Notes: a model not told the origin generated them from the letters alone. Shown: positions 8,479 to 17,755, counted from the first letter of the stretch. The stretch is 64,000 nucleotides of DNA from Streptomyces sp. NRRL F-2580 (GCF_000720115.1 NZ_JOIR01000014.1:1-64000), one strand, 5' to 3'. Made by a program: numbers and translations.

Positions 8479-9908
8479 TGCGGGCATCCCGGGAGCTCCG
8501 GCCGGTCCTTCGTGCGGACGACGGGCAGCCAGGCCGTGGGAGGTACGGACCCGCGCGGGAGGCGGACGCGGAACCAGCGGGTCGACTGCAGGTCCTCCTC
8601 GTTGATGACGGGCTGCCCGTCGGGCAGCTGACACTCGGCGGCGAGGACGTCGCCGTGCCACACCCGGGTCGGTACGACGTTGTCCGCGGCGTACGGCCGC
8701 AGGGGATCGACCGCCAGCCCCAGACTGCACTGCGGGTCGCGGTCGGCCCGCTCCTGGCAGCCCCGCTCCGCGTTGAACACCCGGACCGTGCCCGCGGTCG
8801 CGCCCGCCCGGCCGAGCAGGGCGGACGAGCCCTCCCGTACCGCGTCCGACCACAACGTCGCGCCGGCGATCCCGCACAGCGCGGTGGCGAGGACGACGGC
8901 GCGGGCCCGGCGGCCCCGCGGCCGCCCCACCCCCGCTCCCGCCTCGCGCGTGCCCTGTTCGGCGGCGATGCGGGCGAGCAGGCTCTCGGCGGTGTGCGGG
9001 GCGCGCGCCGCGTGGGTCGGGGCGAGGCAGTCGGCGGCCAGGGCGCGCCAGAACGGCGGCACGGCGTGGTCCATGCGCAGCGGTGCGCGCCCCTCGCCGT
9101 ACTCCTGGACGGCGGCGCCCCGCGCCATGGGGGTGGCCCCGACGAACGGGGAGGCACCGGACGCGAAGACCTCGTGGATGACGATGCCCAGGGCCCAGAT
9201 GTCGGCGGTCGGCCGGACCTGCACGCCGAGTTCCCCGAGGGGCGCCCGCCAGCGCTCGGGCGGGAGGTAGTCCAGGGTGCCCATGGGGGGCGCGTACCCG
9301 TGCGTGCCCGTCATCTCGGTGGCGAGCCCGAAGTCCGAGAGCCTCACGGAGCGGTCGGCGCCCAGCAGGACGTTCTCCGGCTTGAGATCGGCGTGGACCC
9401 AGCCCGACCGGTGGAGATGGGCGAGTCCCTCGCAGATGCCGGTGATCAGCCGGGCCCGGTCGGCATCGGCCACCCCCGCGTCGAGGAGCTCGCGCAGGCT
9501 GCCCGCGGCCCGCTCCATGACCAGCACGATCGCGCCGTCCAGGGAGGGTCGGTCCGGTGCGGCGAGGACGAAGGAGTCCAGCAGGCCGATCAGCCGGGGA
9601 TGGCCGGCCCTGCGCCCGAGTTCGACCTCGCGGCGGGCCGATTCCACGATCCTGCGTGCCTGGCGCGGTGCGAACCCGGCGGTCGGCATGATCTTGAGCG
9701 CGACCTCGGCGGGTCCCGAAGCCCGGCCCGCGGGGGCCCCGCCGCTGCCGTCCGGGTGTCCGTCGGCCGGCCGTGCCGCGTAGACCGTGGACCAGCCGCC
9801 GGCCCCGATCACCTCGGTGATCGTCCAGTCCCGTACCCGGTAGCCGGGCGGGAGCAGCTCCCCGCGTTCGCATTCGGTGGTGTCGCGCAGGCCGTGCGGC
9901 GGCGTCAT
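8460..9908 (-). CDS. Ser/Thr protein kinase with C-terminal membrane anchor
   Basis: This 482-residue protein has a Hanks-type kinase domain: glycine loop GAGGWSTVY near residue 35, VALK lysine near 72, catalytic loop HADLKPEN near 174, DFG near 192, and PPE in place of APE. A hydrophobic segment near 343-362 follows, then about 120 residues with paired cysteines that would face outside. No PASTA repeats are present. Its ATG overlaps the stop of the FHA gene in an ATGA arrangement, so the two are translated together. This is a common pairing in which the kinase phosphorylates an FHA-bearing partner. The signal sensed is unknown. Confidence 0.88.
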   Translation of the reverse strand: MTPPHGLRDTTECERGELLPPGYRVRDWTITEVIGAGGWSTVYAARPADGHPDGSGGAPAGRASGPAEVALKIMPTAGFAPRQARRIVESARREVELGRRAGHPRLIGLLDSFVLAAPDRPSLDGAIVLVMERAAGSLRELLDAGVADADRARLITGICEGLAHLHRSGWVHADLKPENVLLGADRSVRLSDFGLATEMTGTHGYAPPMGTLDYLPPERWRAPLGELGVQVRPTADIWALGIVIHEVFASGASPFVGATPMARGAAVQEYGEGRAPLRMDHAVPPFWRALAADCLAPTHAARAPHTAESLLARIAAEQGTREAGAGVGRPRGRRARAVVLATALCGIAGATLWSDAVREGSSALLGRAGATAGTVRVFNAERGCQERADRDPQCSLGLAVDPLRPYAADNVVPTRVWHGDVLAAECQLPDGQPVINEEDLQSTRWFRVRLPRGSVPPTAWLPVVRTKDRPELPGCPHPTAGR

Positions 9909-10714
9909 CGCGCGGTCTGCCGCTCCCGCCCGCCGGCCCCCGTCAGGGGCGGCAGCAGCGTGAGGTGCTCCTCCCGTACGAGTCCGAACCGCAGCGCGAG
10001 CCCGACGATCTCCTCCCGCTTGCCGTTGCGGCGCTCGCTCTTGCCGGGTTCGCGGAGGTCCGGGCCCCCGATGCGCAGTTTCTCCTCGGCGAGGTAGTCG
10101 ATGTGCGAGCTGATCGCACGCGCGGTCAGCGTGCCGCCGGTGACGTGCCCCTTGAGCCGCTCGACGATCTGGGGGGTGGTGGGGACCGCGACGCGGGACT
10201 GGTCGCGCAGGCGCGGTTCGCAGAGCGCGACGAGGACGAGGAAGTACGCGGCCGTCTCGTCCAGGGAGTACGCGGTGACCGTGAGGCGGCCCCAGGGGGC
10301 GCCGATGGCGTCCGGGTCCAGGTAGACGTGGTCGGGCGCGAACACCTGGAAGGACACGCCGACGTCGCCGCGGGTGGGCAGCACCACGCGCGAGAACTCG
10401 AACGGGACCGGCGCCCCGACCCGTCTCGGCGCGACCCTGAGGTACTCCCCGGCTCCCTCCGGGTTCTCCACCAGGTAGCTGTGGGTGGTGCTGTGGTTCG
10501 TCAGCTGCCAGTGGTCGTCGGTCACGCGGATCTCCCCGGCGAGCCGGGAGATGGCCGCGTCGGCGAGGCGGAGCTCGACGGGGGTCGTCGCGGAACCCCG
10601 TCCGAAGCGGGCGACCTCGCCCGGGCCGAGGCGTAACGTCACCGCCTCACCGTACGGTTCGCCGCCGTCGGTGCCACCGCATCCCTGCGGGAGATGGACG
10701 ACCACGCCGCTCAC
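9905..10714 (-). CDS. FHA-domain protein partner of the adjacent kinase
   Basis: Residues ~20-85 of this 269-residue protein match a forkhead-associated phosphothreonine-binding domain: RFGRGS, then AAISRLAGEI, W.LTNHSTTHSYLVENP. The usual Ser-Arg-x-His turn is degenerate, with no His. The C-terminal ~130 residues look like a helical, winged-helix-type region (VERLKGHVTGGTLTARAISSHIDYL), which suggests DNA or protein binding. A GTG start at 10714 follows CAGGGGGCG. It is cotranscribed with the kinase through a 4-base overlap. The likely role is as a kinase substrate or adaptor; a regulator function is inference. Confidence 0.75.
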   Translation of the reverse strand: MSGVVVHLPQGCGGTDGGEPYGEAVTLRLGPGEVARFGRGSATTPVELRLADAAISRLAGEIRVTDDHWQLTNHSTTHSYLVENPEGAGEYLRVAPRRVGAPVPFEFSRVVLPTRGDVGVSFQVFAPDHVYLDPDAIGAPWGRLTVTAYSLDETAAYFLVLVALCEPRLRDQSRVAVPTTPQIVERLKGHVTGGTLTARAISSHIDYLAEEKLRIGGPDLREPGKSERRNGKREEIVGLALRFGLVREEHLTLLPPLTGAGGRERQTAR

Positions 10715-10724
10715 CGCGCCCCCT

Positions 10725-10762
10725 GTTCCACGCGTCGTACCGGTCCGACGAGTGGAACAATA
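10725..10762 (-). promoter_or_regulatory. 34-bp interrupted palindrome and -10 box before the FHA/kinase operon
   Basis: GTTCCAC at 10725-10731 and GTGGAAC at 10752-10758 flank inner arms CGTCG/CGACG, making a 34-bp interrupted palindrome. On the minus strand TATTGT (10762-10757) is a good -10 box, placing the transcription start inside the palindrome. A repressor or autoregulator bound here would block the operon. The rest of the gap, 10763-11016, shows nothing I can identify. Confidence 0.5.
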
Positions 10763-11016
10763 CTCATCTCCCGAGGGAGTTCAGGGGCGCACTTCGGCCA
10801 CTTCGGGCGGGGTCGCCGGCGGGGGCGGACCACCCGCCCCGGCTGCCCCGGAAGGCTCCCGAAAGGCCCCTTCCCAGAGGGTTCCCCGGGCTCGGACGCC
10901 CCCTCCCGATCCGGGCGGGGTGGGGAACGTCACCGTGCTCGGGGGGATCGCGGCTGCGCCGGACCGCCCGCCCGTCCCTTTCACCTGGCTTTCACTTGGC
11001 GAGATCCGCACTCCGT

Positions 11017-13047
11017 TCAGAAAGCGGGAGCGCCTGACACCACCGGTGCGACCGTGCGGTCGCCGAAGGCCGTCCACGGCCGCCACCCGCCGCTCGGCCG
11101 GTCCTGGACGCGGGTGCGCACGCGGCCCCCGGCGGTGACGGCGAAGACGTGCGTCCGCCCGGTGGAGTCGAGCGCGGCCGTGGGCGTGGCGGCGAGCCTG
11201 ATGCCGGGCTCGCCGAACTCCCCGCCGGGAGCCCAGCCACCGCCCGGGGTGGTCTGCCAGCGGTGGCCGAGCCGGGCGCCGCCGGGCGCCAGGGAGAACG
11301 CCTCCAGACGGCCGTCGGCGTTGGCGGCGAACGCCGGGGCGGCGGCGCTCCAGCCGGACAGGGGCAGCCACTCGTCCCAGCCGCCGCTCGGCACCGACTG
11401 CCGCCGGGAGAAGGTCCCCATGCCCGAGGGTCCGATCGCCGCGACGGTGAGCCGGCCGCTGCCGTCCGGGGCCACCCGCGGTGCGGCGCCGGCCGTGGTA
11501 CCGAAGCGCTGCCAGGCGTCGCTCCAGGCACCGCCCGGGGTCTCCTGCCACCGGTGGTGGATCCCCGCGCCGCCGGGCGAGAGGGCGAACACCTCCAGCC
11601 GCCCGTCGGCGTTCGCCGCGACCACCGGCGGAGCGCCCGCGGCCCCGCCGAACCCGGGCTCCCACGGGTCCCAGGCCAGGGATCCCGGTGAACCCTGCCG
11701 ACGCCGGGCGACGGAGGCGCCGCCGGGACTGAGGGCGAACGCCTCCAGCCGGCCGCCGGCGTCGCGGGCGACGGCGGGTGCCGCGCCGGCCGGGCCGCCG
11801 AACTCCTCCCACTCGTACCAGCCGCCGTCCGGCCGCTGCACCCGGTGGTGCAGGTTGACGCCCTCCGGGGCGAGCGAGAACACCTCCAGCCGGCCGCCGG
11901 CGTTGCGGCCGAGCGTGGGGACCGCACCGGCCGGCCCTCCGAAGGCCTCCCACGGCGACCAGGTGTCGGTGTCCGGGTCGAGCTGGACGCGCCGCAGCAT
12001 CGAACGGTCGGAGGCGTCGAGCGCGAACACCGTCAGGCGGCCGCCGACGTCGAGTCCGGCCACCGGGTTGTCCGGGCTCTGCCACGGCGGTGGGGTGTCC
12101 CGCCAGTGCAGGGGCGCCACGTGCAGCCCGTTGCGGAACCAGCCCGCGGCGCTGGCGTACCACGCCTCCCCGTCGGCGACCACCTCCACGGCGTGACCGG
12201 CCACATGGCCCGCGTAGCCGGCGAGGTCGAAGCGGAACGGGTCCCGGGACGCCAGCACGTCCGTGCCCTCGTAGCCGTTGCGGGGCCCGATGAACAGGTA
12301 GTACCAGCCGTCCCGTTCGACGACGTACGGCGACTCGGTGACCGAGACGGTCGTGTCCGTCGTCGCGTCGGTGAAGGCGACGCCCGGCTCGCTCCAGTGC
12401 AGCAGATCGGCGGACCGCCGGTGGGCCACGACGTGGTGGCCGCCCGCGCCCGACAGTTCGGTGTAGTACATGACCCACTCGCCGCCGACCCGCAGCACCA
12501 TCGGGTCGCGCGCCGCGAGCCCGCGGAACAGCGGGCCGGACGGCTCGCGCGTCCAGGTGAACAGGTCGGCCGACGTGGCCAGACTGATCGCGGCACCGGT
12601 GCGGCCGCCCGCCGCGTAGAACATCCAGAACCTGCCGCCCGCCTCGACGACGTGGGGCGCCCACAGGTGTTCCTCGCCGAAATAGGACGGGTCGAGGGTC
12701 AGCGCGTCGGCGTGGGTGGTCCACGGCCCGTTCGGGCTCGGCGCGGAGGCGTGGGCGAAGGAGATCTCCCCCGTGCTGTCCGGGGACTCTCCGCGCGGCG
12801 CGCTGTCACCGACGATGCTGAACAGGTGCCAGCGGCCCCGGGCCTTGAGCAGGGTGTGGTCGTTGAGGTAGCGCGGGCCGTTGGCGGTCGACGGGTCGTA
12901 GACGTACGCGAAGGGGCCCGCGCCGATCCACCGAGGGGGCGGCACGGCGTCGGCGGCGCCGGCCGCGGCCCGGCCGGCGTCCAGGAACGGGAGTGCGGCC
13001 GCCCCGGCGGCACCCTTCAGCAGGTTCCGTCGGCTGATCGGAGGCAT
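11017..13047 (-). CDS. Tat-exported GH43-like glycosidase with C-terminal seven-repeat lectin-like propeller
   Basis: I start at ATG 13047, where GGAGAG lies upstream and the N-terminus MPPISRRNLLK is a Tat signal; the frame continues 16 codons further. The 676-residue protein has two propellers. Residues ~55-330 look like a GH43/62-type five-bladed fold with candidate acidic residues in YLNDHTL, RDPMV and TESPYVVE. Residues ~345-676 hold seven repeats of about 47 residues built on GGRLEVFSL...HHR.Q...GGW..W..FGG, as in Photorhabdus-lectin-like (PLL) propellers. The likely substrate is an arabinose- or xylose-containing glycan. The neighbouring M23 gene is upstream in the same direction, separated by a hairpin. 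Confidence 0.8.
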   Translation of the reverse strand: MPPISRRNLLKGAAGAAALPFLDAGRAAAGAADAVPPPRWIGAGPFAYVYDPSTANGPRYLNDHTLLKARGRWHLFSIVGDSAPRGESPDSTGEISFAHASAPSPNGPWTTHADALTLDPSYFGEEHLWAPHVVEAGGRFWMFYAAGGRTGAAISLATSADLFTWTREPSGPLFRGLAARDPMVLRVGGEWVMYYTELSGAGGHHVVAHRRSADLLHWSEPGVAFTDATTDTTVSVTESPYVVERDGWYYLFIGPRNGYEGTDVLASRDPFRFDLAGYAGHVAGHAVEVVADGEAWYASAAGWFRNGLHVAPLHWRDTPPPWQSPDNPVAGLDVGGRLTVFALDASDRSMLRRVQLDPDTDTWSPWEAFGGPAGAVPTLGRNAGGRLEVFSLAPEGVNLHHRVQRPDGGWYEWEEFGGPAGAAPAVARDAGGRLEAFALSPGGASVARRRQGSPGSLAWDPWEPGFGGAAGAPPVVAANADGRLEVFALSPGGAGIHHRWQETPGGAWSDAWQRFGTTAGAAPRVAPDGSGRLTVAAIGPSGMGTFSRRQSVPSGGWDEWLPLSGWSAAAPAFAANADGRLEAFSLAPGGARLGHRWQTTPGGGWAPGGEFGEPGIRLAATPTAALDSTGRTHVFAVTAGGRVRTRVQDRPSGGWRPWTAFGDRTVAPVVSGAPAF

Positions 13048-13075
13048 GAGTCTCTCCAGAGGGGACCGTGTCGCC

Positions 13076-13099
13076 GGCCGTGCCCGTGCGGGCACGGCC
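13076..13099 (-). terminator. Hairpin between the M23 and GH43-like propeller genes
   Basis: GGCCGTGCCCG pairs perfectly over 11 bp with CGGGCACGGCC around a 2-base loop. It lies in the 88-base gap between two same-strand genes, so it may end or attenuate transcription, separating GH43 expression from the esterase/peptidase pair. Confidence 0.6.
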
Positions 13100-13135
13100 G
13101 ACCACGGGTCGGGTGTGGGGCGGTCGGGAGGCGGG

Positions 13136-14668
13136 TCAGTCGAGGCCGGGGCCGGCGGTGTCGCTCAGCCAGCTCCACTCGGACCAGGTGGAGAAGCCGG
13201 TCTGCCACTTGTGGTGGACGCCGGCGCGGCTCGTGCCGAAGATCTCGATCCGCCCGTCGGCGTTGGCGGCCGCGGTGACCTCGGTTCCGCCGCCGCCGAA
13301 GGCGGACCATTCGCCGTAGGGCGCGTTGACGGCGCGCTGCCACATGTGCATCGCCGTAGTGCCGTTGACGGCGAAGACCTCGACCCGGCCGTCCGGGGTG
13401 TGCTCGCTGGTGAGCTGCGCGTCCGCGGGCCCGCCGGTCGGTTCCCACTCGGACCAGCTGCTGGGACTGGTCTGGTACTTGTGGAACACACCGGCCGGGC
13501 CGGAGGCGAAGACCTCCAGTCGGCCGTCGGCGTTGTGGGCGGCGGTGAGGTCACGGCCGCCACCGCCGAAGCCGTCCCACGGGGTCCAGCCGCCGTTGGG
13601 GTCCGTCTGGTACTTGTGCTGGAAGCTGTCGCGGCCCAGGGCGAACACCTCCAGACGTCCGTCAGGGGACTTCTCCATCTCCACGCGGCTGTCGGCGGGG
13701 CCACCGCCGGTGGGTTCCCACTCCGACCACCCGCCGCTGGGGGCGGTCTGGTACCGGTGGAAGAGACCGGCCGGGCCGGAGGCGTACACCTCGATGCGGC
13801 CGTCGGCGTTCACACCGGCCGCGGTGTCGCGTCCGCCGCCGCCGAAGTTCTCCCAGTTCGACCAACCGCCGGAGGGAGCGAGCTGCCAGCGGTGCTGGAA
13901 GGTGGCGCCGCTCAGGGCGAACATCTCCAGACGGCCGTCGGCATTGGGCGCGATCGCCAGTTCGGCGTTGCCCGGCCCGCCCAGCGGCTCCCAGGCCGAC
14001 CAGTTGCCGTTCACTTCCTGCTGCCAGGCGTGGTGCACACCGTCGGCGCCGGCGGCGAACACCTCGAGGCGGCCGTCCGCCGACCGGGCCGACACCACCC
14101 GGCCCGACTCCGCCGGATACACCAGCGGCTTGGGACGCGGACCGCTGCCGGGGACGCAGGGCAGCACGACGCCGCGCTCCGCGAGATAGGCCTCGGGGTC
14201 GATGCCGTACGAGGTGGACTGGTCCCCCCAGATCCGCAGATGGAGGTGGGGGCCGGTGGAGTTGCCCTCGGCGCCCATGAGGGCGATCTGCTGGCCGGCC
14301 GCGACGTGGTCGCCGACGAAGACGTCGCGCCGGGACATGTGCCCGTATTCGGAGATCCTGCCGTCGGGGTGCAGGATGCGGATCCACTGGCCGTAGTCGC
14401 CGGTGTACCCGGAGATCGTCACCTCGCCGTCGCCGACGGCGTAGATCGGCGTACCGACGTCGTTGGCGATGTCCACGCCGTTGTGGCCGCTGTGGAAGTG
14501 CTGCGACACGATGCCGCCGGCCGGGCACGCGGCCGCCGCGAGGCCCGTGGTCCGGGCCTCGGCGGGCATCGGGGCCGCCAGCGACGACAGCAGGGCGGCC
14601 GTGGCGGCCGTGGCCGCGAGGACGCAGGTCAGTGCGCGTCGGGAGAGTCGGGGAAGCACGCCGGTCAC
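13136..14668 (-). CDS. Secreted M23 metallopeptidase with seven-repeat lectin-like propeller
   Basis: The GTG start at 14668 overlaps the esterase stop as GTGA, so the two are coupled. The 510-residue protein has a signal peptide (LSRRALTCVLAATAATAALL...AEA). An M23 domain at ~45-155 carries zinc-site motifs HSGHNGVDIAN and GPHLHLRIWG, so it probably cuts peptidoglycan cross-bridges. Residues ~185-510 are seven repeats of [10 protein letters not shown]....FHRYQT.P.GGWSEWE..GG type, an apparent seven-bladed PLL-like propeller expected to bind sugars. This C-terminal module is close to that of the transglycosylase-like protein transcribed from 15836, including the lead-in [14 protein letters not shown]. 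Confidence 0.86.
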   Translation of the reverse strand: MTGVLPRLSRRALTCVLAATAATAALLSSLAAPMPAEARTTGLAAAACPAGGIVSQHFHSGHNGVDIANDVGTPIYAVGDGEVTISGYTGDYGQWIRILHPDGRISEYGHMSRRDVFVGDHVAAGQQIALMGAEGNSTGPHLHLRIWGDQSTSYGIDPEAYLAERGVVLPCVPGSGPRPKPLVYPAESGRVVSARSADGRLEVFAAGADGVHHAWQQEVNGNWSAWEPLGGPGNAELAIAPNADGRLEMFALSGATFQHRWQLAPSGGWSNWENFGGGGRDTAAGVNADGRIEVYASGPAGLFHRYQTAPSGGWSEWEPTGGGPADSRVEMEKSPDGRLEVFALGRDSFQHKYQTDPNGGWTPWDGFGGGGRDLTAAHNADGRLEVFASGPAGVFHKYQTSPSSWSEWEPTGGPADAQLTSEHTPDGRVEVFAVNGTTAMHMWQRAVNAPYGEWSAFGGGGTEVTAAANADGRIEIFGTSRAGVHHKWQTGFSTWSEWSWLSDTAGPGLD

Positions 14669-15654
14669 GCCTTGCGCAGCCGGTCGACGATGCCGTCGAT
14701 GTCGCGCTGCATCATGTCGTGGCGGATGAAGTGCCCGCCGGGCAGCTCGTACCACTCGTGCGGGATCCCCGCGTTCCCGAGGAGGGAGCGGAACTCCCGC
14801 TGGCCCGCGAGCACCTGGGTCTCGTTGGCCGTGTCGAACCAGTTGATGGGATCGGGGCTGGTGCCGGCGACGAGGAAGACCCGCTTGTTGCGGTAGCTCT
14901 CGATGCGCTGCACCGGGTTGTCCGCGCTCACCCGGGCCTCGTCCCACAGCGGCGCCCCGTAGACGGTGCCGCCGTTCAGGTCCAGGAGCGCGGAGGAGGC
15001 GTTGGCCCAGTGGACCACGAGGCCGTTGTCGCGGCGCAGGCTCGCCGGGCCGGAGTGGGCGCTGACCGAGGCGAAGTGGCCCCAGTACTTGGCGGCGTAC
15101 TTCAGGGCGCCGAACCCGCCCATCGAGAATCCGGACACGGCCCGGCCGTCGTACTCCGCGTACGTGCGGAAGTTCGCGTCGACCCACGGGATCAGCTGCT
15201 CGATGTGGAAGTGCTCCCAGTTGCGCGGGCCGGCGTTGGAGTTCACGGGGTTGGAGTACCAGCCCGCGTGGCCGCCGTCGGGCATCACGACGATGAGCGG
15301 CTTGCCCGCCGTCCAGGCGCGGATGCCCTCGCGGTCGAAGGTGATGAAGTCCTGGTCGGTGCCGCCCCCGTGGAAGAGGTAGAGCACGGGGTACGTGCGT
15401 CCGCTCCAGTGGTAGTCGTCGGGGAGGAGCACGTTGACGGCGGGGTTCCAGCCGATCGCCCCCGTCTGGAACCGGTAGTACCACATGCGGGCGTCGACCT
15501 CGCCGCGCTCGACGATGTGCAGGCCGAAGCCGTCGCCGACGGCCGAGGCAGCCGACGCGGCGGCGAGGACACCGGCACCGCCCATGGCCAGCGCGGCCGA
15601 GAGGCCGCCGGCGGTCTTGAGGATGCTCCTGCGGCTGGGGTGCTGCGCGCTCAA
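14665..15654 (-). CDS. Tat-exported esterase (antigen-85/esterase-D-like alpha/beta hydrolase)
   Basis: This 329-residue protein starts at TTG 15654 with AGGAGG 5 bases upstream. It carries a twin-arginine signal, PSRRSILK, then a hydrophobic stretch. The mature part is a full esterase domain: YPVLYLFHGGG oxyanion strand, nucleophile Ser in GFSMGGFGALKYA near residue 175, and a C-terminal His in PGGHFIRHD. This resembles the esterase/antigen-85 group, which includes acyl- and feruloyl-esterases and mycolyltransferases. Its stop overlaps the start of the M23-propeller gene, so de-esterification and peptide cleavage are co-expressed. The acyl substrate is unknown; acetylated wall polymer or xylan would fit. 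Confidence 0.85.
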   Translation of the reverse strand: MSAQHPSRRSILKTAGGLSAALAMGGAGVLAAASAASAVGDGFGLHIVERGEVDARMWYYRFQTGAIGWNPAVNVLLPDDYHWSGRTYPVLYLFHGGGTDQDFITFDREGIRAWTAGKPLIVVMPDGGHAGWYSNPVNSNAGPRNWEHFHIEQLIPWVDANFRTYAEYDGRAVSGFSMGGFGALKYAAKYWGHFASVSAHSGPASLRRDNGLVVHWANASSALLDLNGGTVYGAPLWDEARVSADNPVQRIESYRNKRVFLVAGTSPDPINWFDTANETQVLAGQREFRSLLGNAGIPHEWYELPGGHFIRHDMMQRDIDGIVDRLRKA

Positions 15655-15835
15655 TGTGACCTCCTGGTCGGGAGTCTGACGATGCGTCGGGGATCGCGGG
15701 CCGGCCTGCCGATCCGGCCGACACCGTCGTCACGTTAGGACCGGGCCCACCGGGCGGGGCATCCGGAACGATCCGGAGTGACACGCCGGTTCCGTCGCCC
15801 TTTCATCGAGGTGCTCCACGACAGAAGGGAAGACA

Positions 15836-17497
15836 ATGGCGATGGATGGTTTACGTCGCGCGTTCGCAAGACTGGCTTTCGTGGCCGGTACATGGGCGTT
15901 GGTCATCGGCATGACCGCTCCGGTCGCCCTCGCCGCACACCCGCCCGTTCCGGGCCCGGGCGATGACCGGTTCGGCGTCTCCCACTACTTCGGCGGCCCG
16001 CAGGGTCTCGCCATCCCGACCGTGCCGTGTGATCCGGCCGGTCCGTCGGCCGCCGACGCCATCATGGCCGACCAGCTCAACCCGCAGTTGCACGCGAAGA
16101 TGGCCGGCTACATGAACGCCTACAAGGTGTCGTGCGCGCGGATGGTCACCCAGGCGGTGAAGGACCGGGGGCTCAACCAGCGGGCGGCGGCCATCGCCAT
16201 CGCCACGGTCATCGTGGAGACCAGCATCAACAACTACTCCCAGGCCGTCGACCACACCAGCCTCGGGCTGTTCCAGCAGCAGGACTGGTGGGGTACCCGG
16301 GAGGAGCGGCTGAACCCGGCGTACGCCACCAACGCCTTCTTCGACCGGGTGGACCAGCTGTATCCGGGCGGCTCGTGGAACAACGAGGCGATCGGCGAGG
16401 TGTGCTGGCACGTCCAGCAGCCGAGGGAGGACCTGCGCGGCCTGTACGAGGTCGAGGCGGCCGACGCGATCGTCATCGCCAACGCGCTGTGGTCCGGTAC
16501 GGGCGGCGGCCCCAGGCATCCGTACGCCTCGGGCCGGGTGGTGTCGGGGCGGTCCGCGGACGGACGGCTGGAGGCCTTCGCGGCCGGCGCCGACGGCGTG
16601 TACCACTCGTGGCAGACGGCGGTGAACGGCGGCTGGTCGCAGTGGCGGTTCGAGGGCGGCCCGCGGGACGCGCAGCTGGCCGTGGCGTCCAACGCGGACG
16701 GCCGGCTGGAGGTGTTCGCGCTGTCGGGCAGCACCTTCGACCACATGTGGCAGACCGCGCCCGCCGGAGGCTGGTCCGCCTGGGCGAACTTCGGCGGCGG
16801 CGGGTACCGGCTGACCGCGGGGAACAACGCCGACGGGCGCATCGAGGTGTTCGCGTCCAACGCCAACGGCGTGTTCCACCGCTGGCAGACCGCGCCCAGC
16901 GGCGGTTGGGCCGAGTGGGAGGGGGCCGGCGGCGGCCCGGCCAACGCCCGGCTCGCCATGGAGAGCGCACCCGACGGGCGCCTTGAGGTGTTCGCGCTCT
17001 CGGACGCGACGTTCGAGCACCTGTACCAGACCGGGGTCAACGGCGGCTGGTCCGCCTGGGAGAACTTCGGCGGCGGCGGACGCGACCTGGCCACCAGCCA
17101 CAACCAGGACGGCAGGCTGGAAGTGTTCGCTTCGAACGCCAACGGTGTCTTCCACCGCTGGCAGACCAGCCCGAGCTCGTGGTCGGAATGGGCCGGCATG
17201 GGCGGGATCCCCCACGCCGAGCTGACCGTCTCGCGGTCGGCCGACGGCCGGGTCGAGGTGTTCGCGATCAACGCCAGCACCGCGAGCCACGCCTGGCAGA
17301 CCCGTCCGAACGCGCCGTACTCGGAGTGGGAGACCTTCGGTGGCGGCGGCACCGAGATAGGGGCGGCCAACAACGCCGACGGCCGCATCGAGGTGTTCGC
17401 CACCAGCCACGCCGGCGTCTTCCACCGGTGGCAGACCGGCTTCGCCACCTGGTCGGAGTGGGGCTGGCTGAACGATGCCGGCCCCGCGGTCAACTAG
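15836..17497 (+). CDS. Secreted transglycosylase-like protein with seven-repeat lectin-like propeller
   Basis: This 553-residue protein has a signal peptide (hydrophobic 14-32, cleavage after ALAA) and GAAGGGAAG before the ATG. Residues ~45-220 form a lysozyme/lytic-transglycosylase-like domain: [13 protein letters not shown] contains the probable catalytic Glu and [13 protein letters not shown] matches the conserved core. Residues ~230-553 are seven PLL-like repeats ([29 protein letters not shown] and so on), nearly the same module as in the M23 protein on the other strand. It diverges from the esterase across a 181-base gap that probably holds both promoters. The likely target is peptidoglycan; catalysis is inferred. 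Confidence 0.82.
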   Translation: MAMDGLRRAFARLAFVAGTWALVIGMTAPVALAAHPPVPGPGDDRFGVSHYFGGPQGLAIPTVPCDPAGPSAADAIMADQLNPQLHAKMAGYMNAYKVSCARMVTQAVKDRGLNQRAAAIAIATVIVETSINNYSQAVDHTSLGLFQQQDWWGTREERLNPAYATNAFFDRVDQLYPGGSWNNEAIGEVCWHVQQPREDLRGLYEVEAADAIVIANALWSGTGGGPRHPYASGRVVSGRSADGRLEAFAAGADGVYHSWQTAVNGGWSQWRFEGGPRDAQLAVASNADGRLEVFALSGSTFDHMWQTAPAGGWSAWANFGGGGYRLTAGNNADGRIEVFASNANGVFHRWQTAPSGGWAEWEGAGGGPANARLAMESAPDGRLEVFALSDATFEHLYQTGVNGGWSAWENFGGGGRDLATSHNQDGRLEVFASNANGVFHRWQTSPSSWSEWAGMGGIPHAELTVSRSADGRVEVFAINASTASHAWQTRPNAPYSEWETFGGGGTEIGAANNADGRIEVFATSHAGVFHRWQTGFATWSEWGWLNDAGPAVN

Positions 17498-17499
17498 GG

Positions 17500-17528
17500 C
17501 CACGCCCCCGTCACCGCCGGGGCCGTGG
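17500..17528 (+). terminator. Hairpin after the transglycosylase-propeller gene
   Basis: CCACGCCCCCG and CGGGGCCGTGG form an 11-bp stem with one mismatch, 3 bases after the TAG stop. The remaining gap up to 17755 shows no gene that I can support. Confidence 0.55.
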
Positions 17529-17755
17529 ACCTGGCTCCGGCCGGGTCGAGCCCCCGGCGCCAAGGGCCTGTCCGCGCTGGTCGGGCCGCGGAGCGCTCCG
17601 CCTGCGCGCGGAGCGGGCGAGCGTACTCCTCGGCGCGTGAGTGCCCTCGGCCGACGGCACCGCCTGTCGCCGCAGGCGGTGGGCGCTCACCGCCGTTTGG
17701 AGAGAGGGTCCCGGGGCACACGGCGTAGCACCACGAGGTCACACCGGGAGGGCTC

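Noticed and set aside
13136..15784. A single 882-codon minus-strand protein joining the esterase region and the M23-propeller protein
   Set aside because: The upstream part is a shadow of the esterase gene in another frame; the GTG at 14668 with signal peptide is the real start.
11017..17497. Reading the propeller repeats as Tc-toxin or tectonin components
   Set aside because: Repeat length (about 45-47), the DGRLEVFA core and the seven-fold count fit PLL-type lectin propellers better, and no toxin-complex genes are present.
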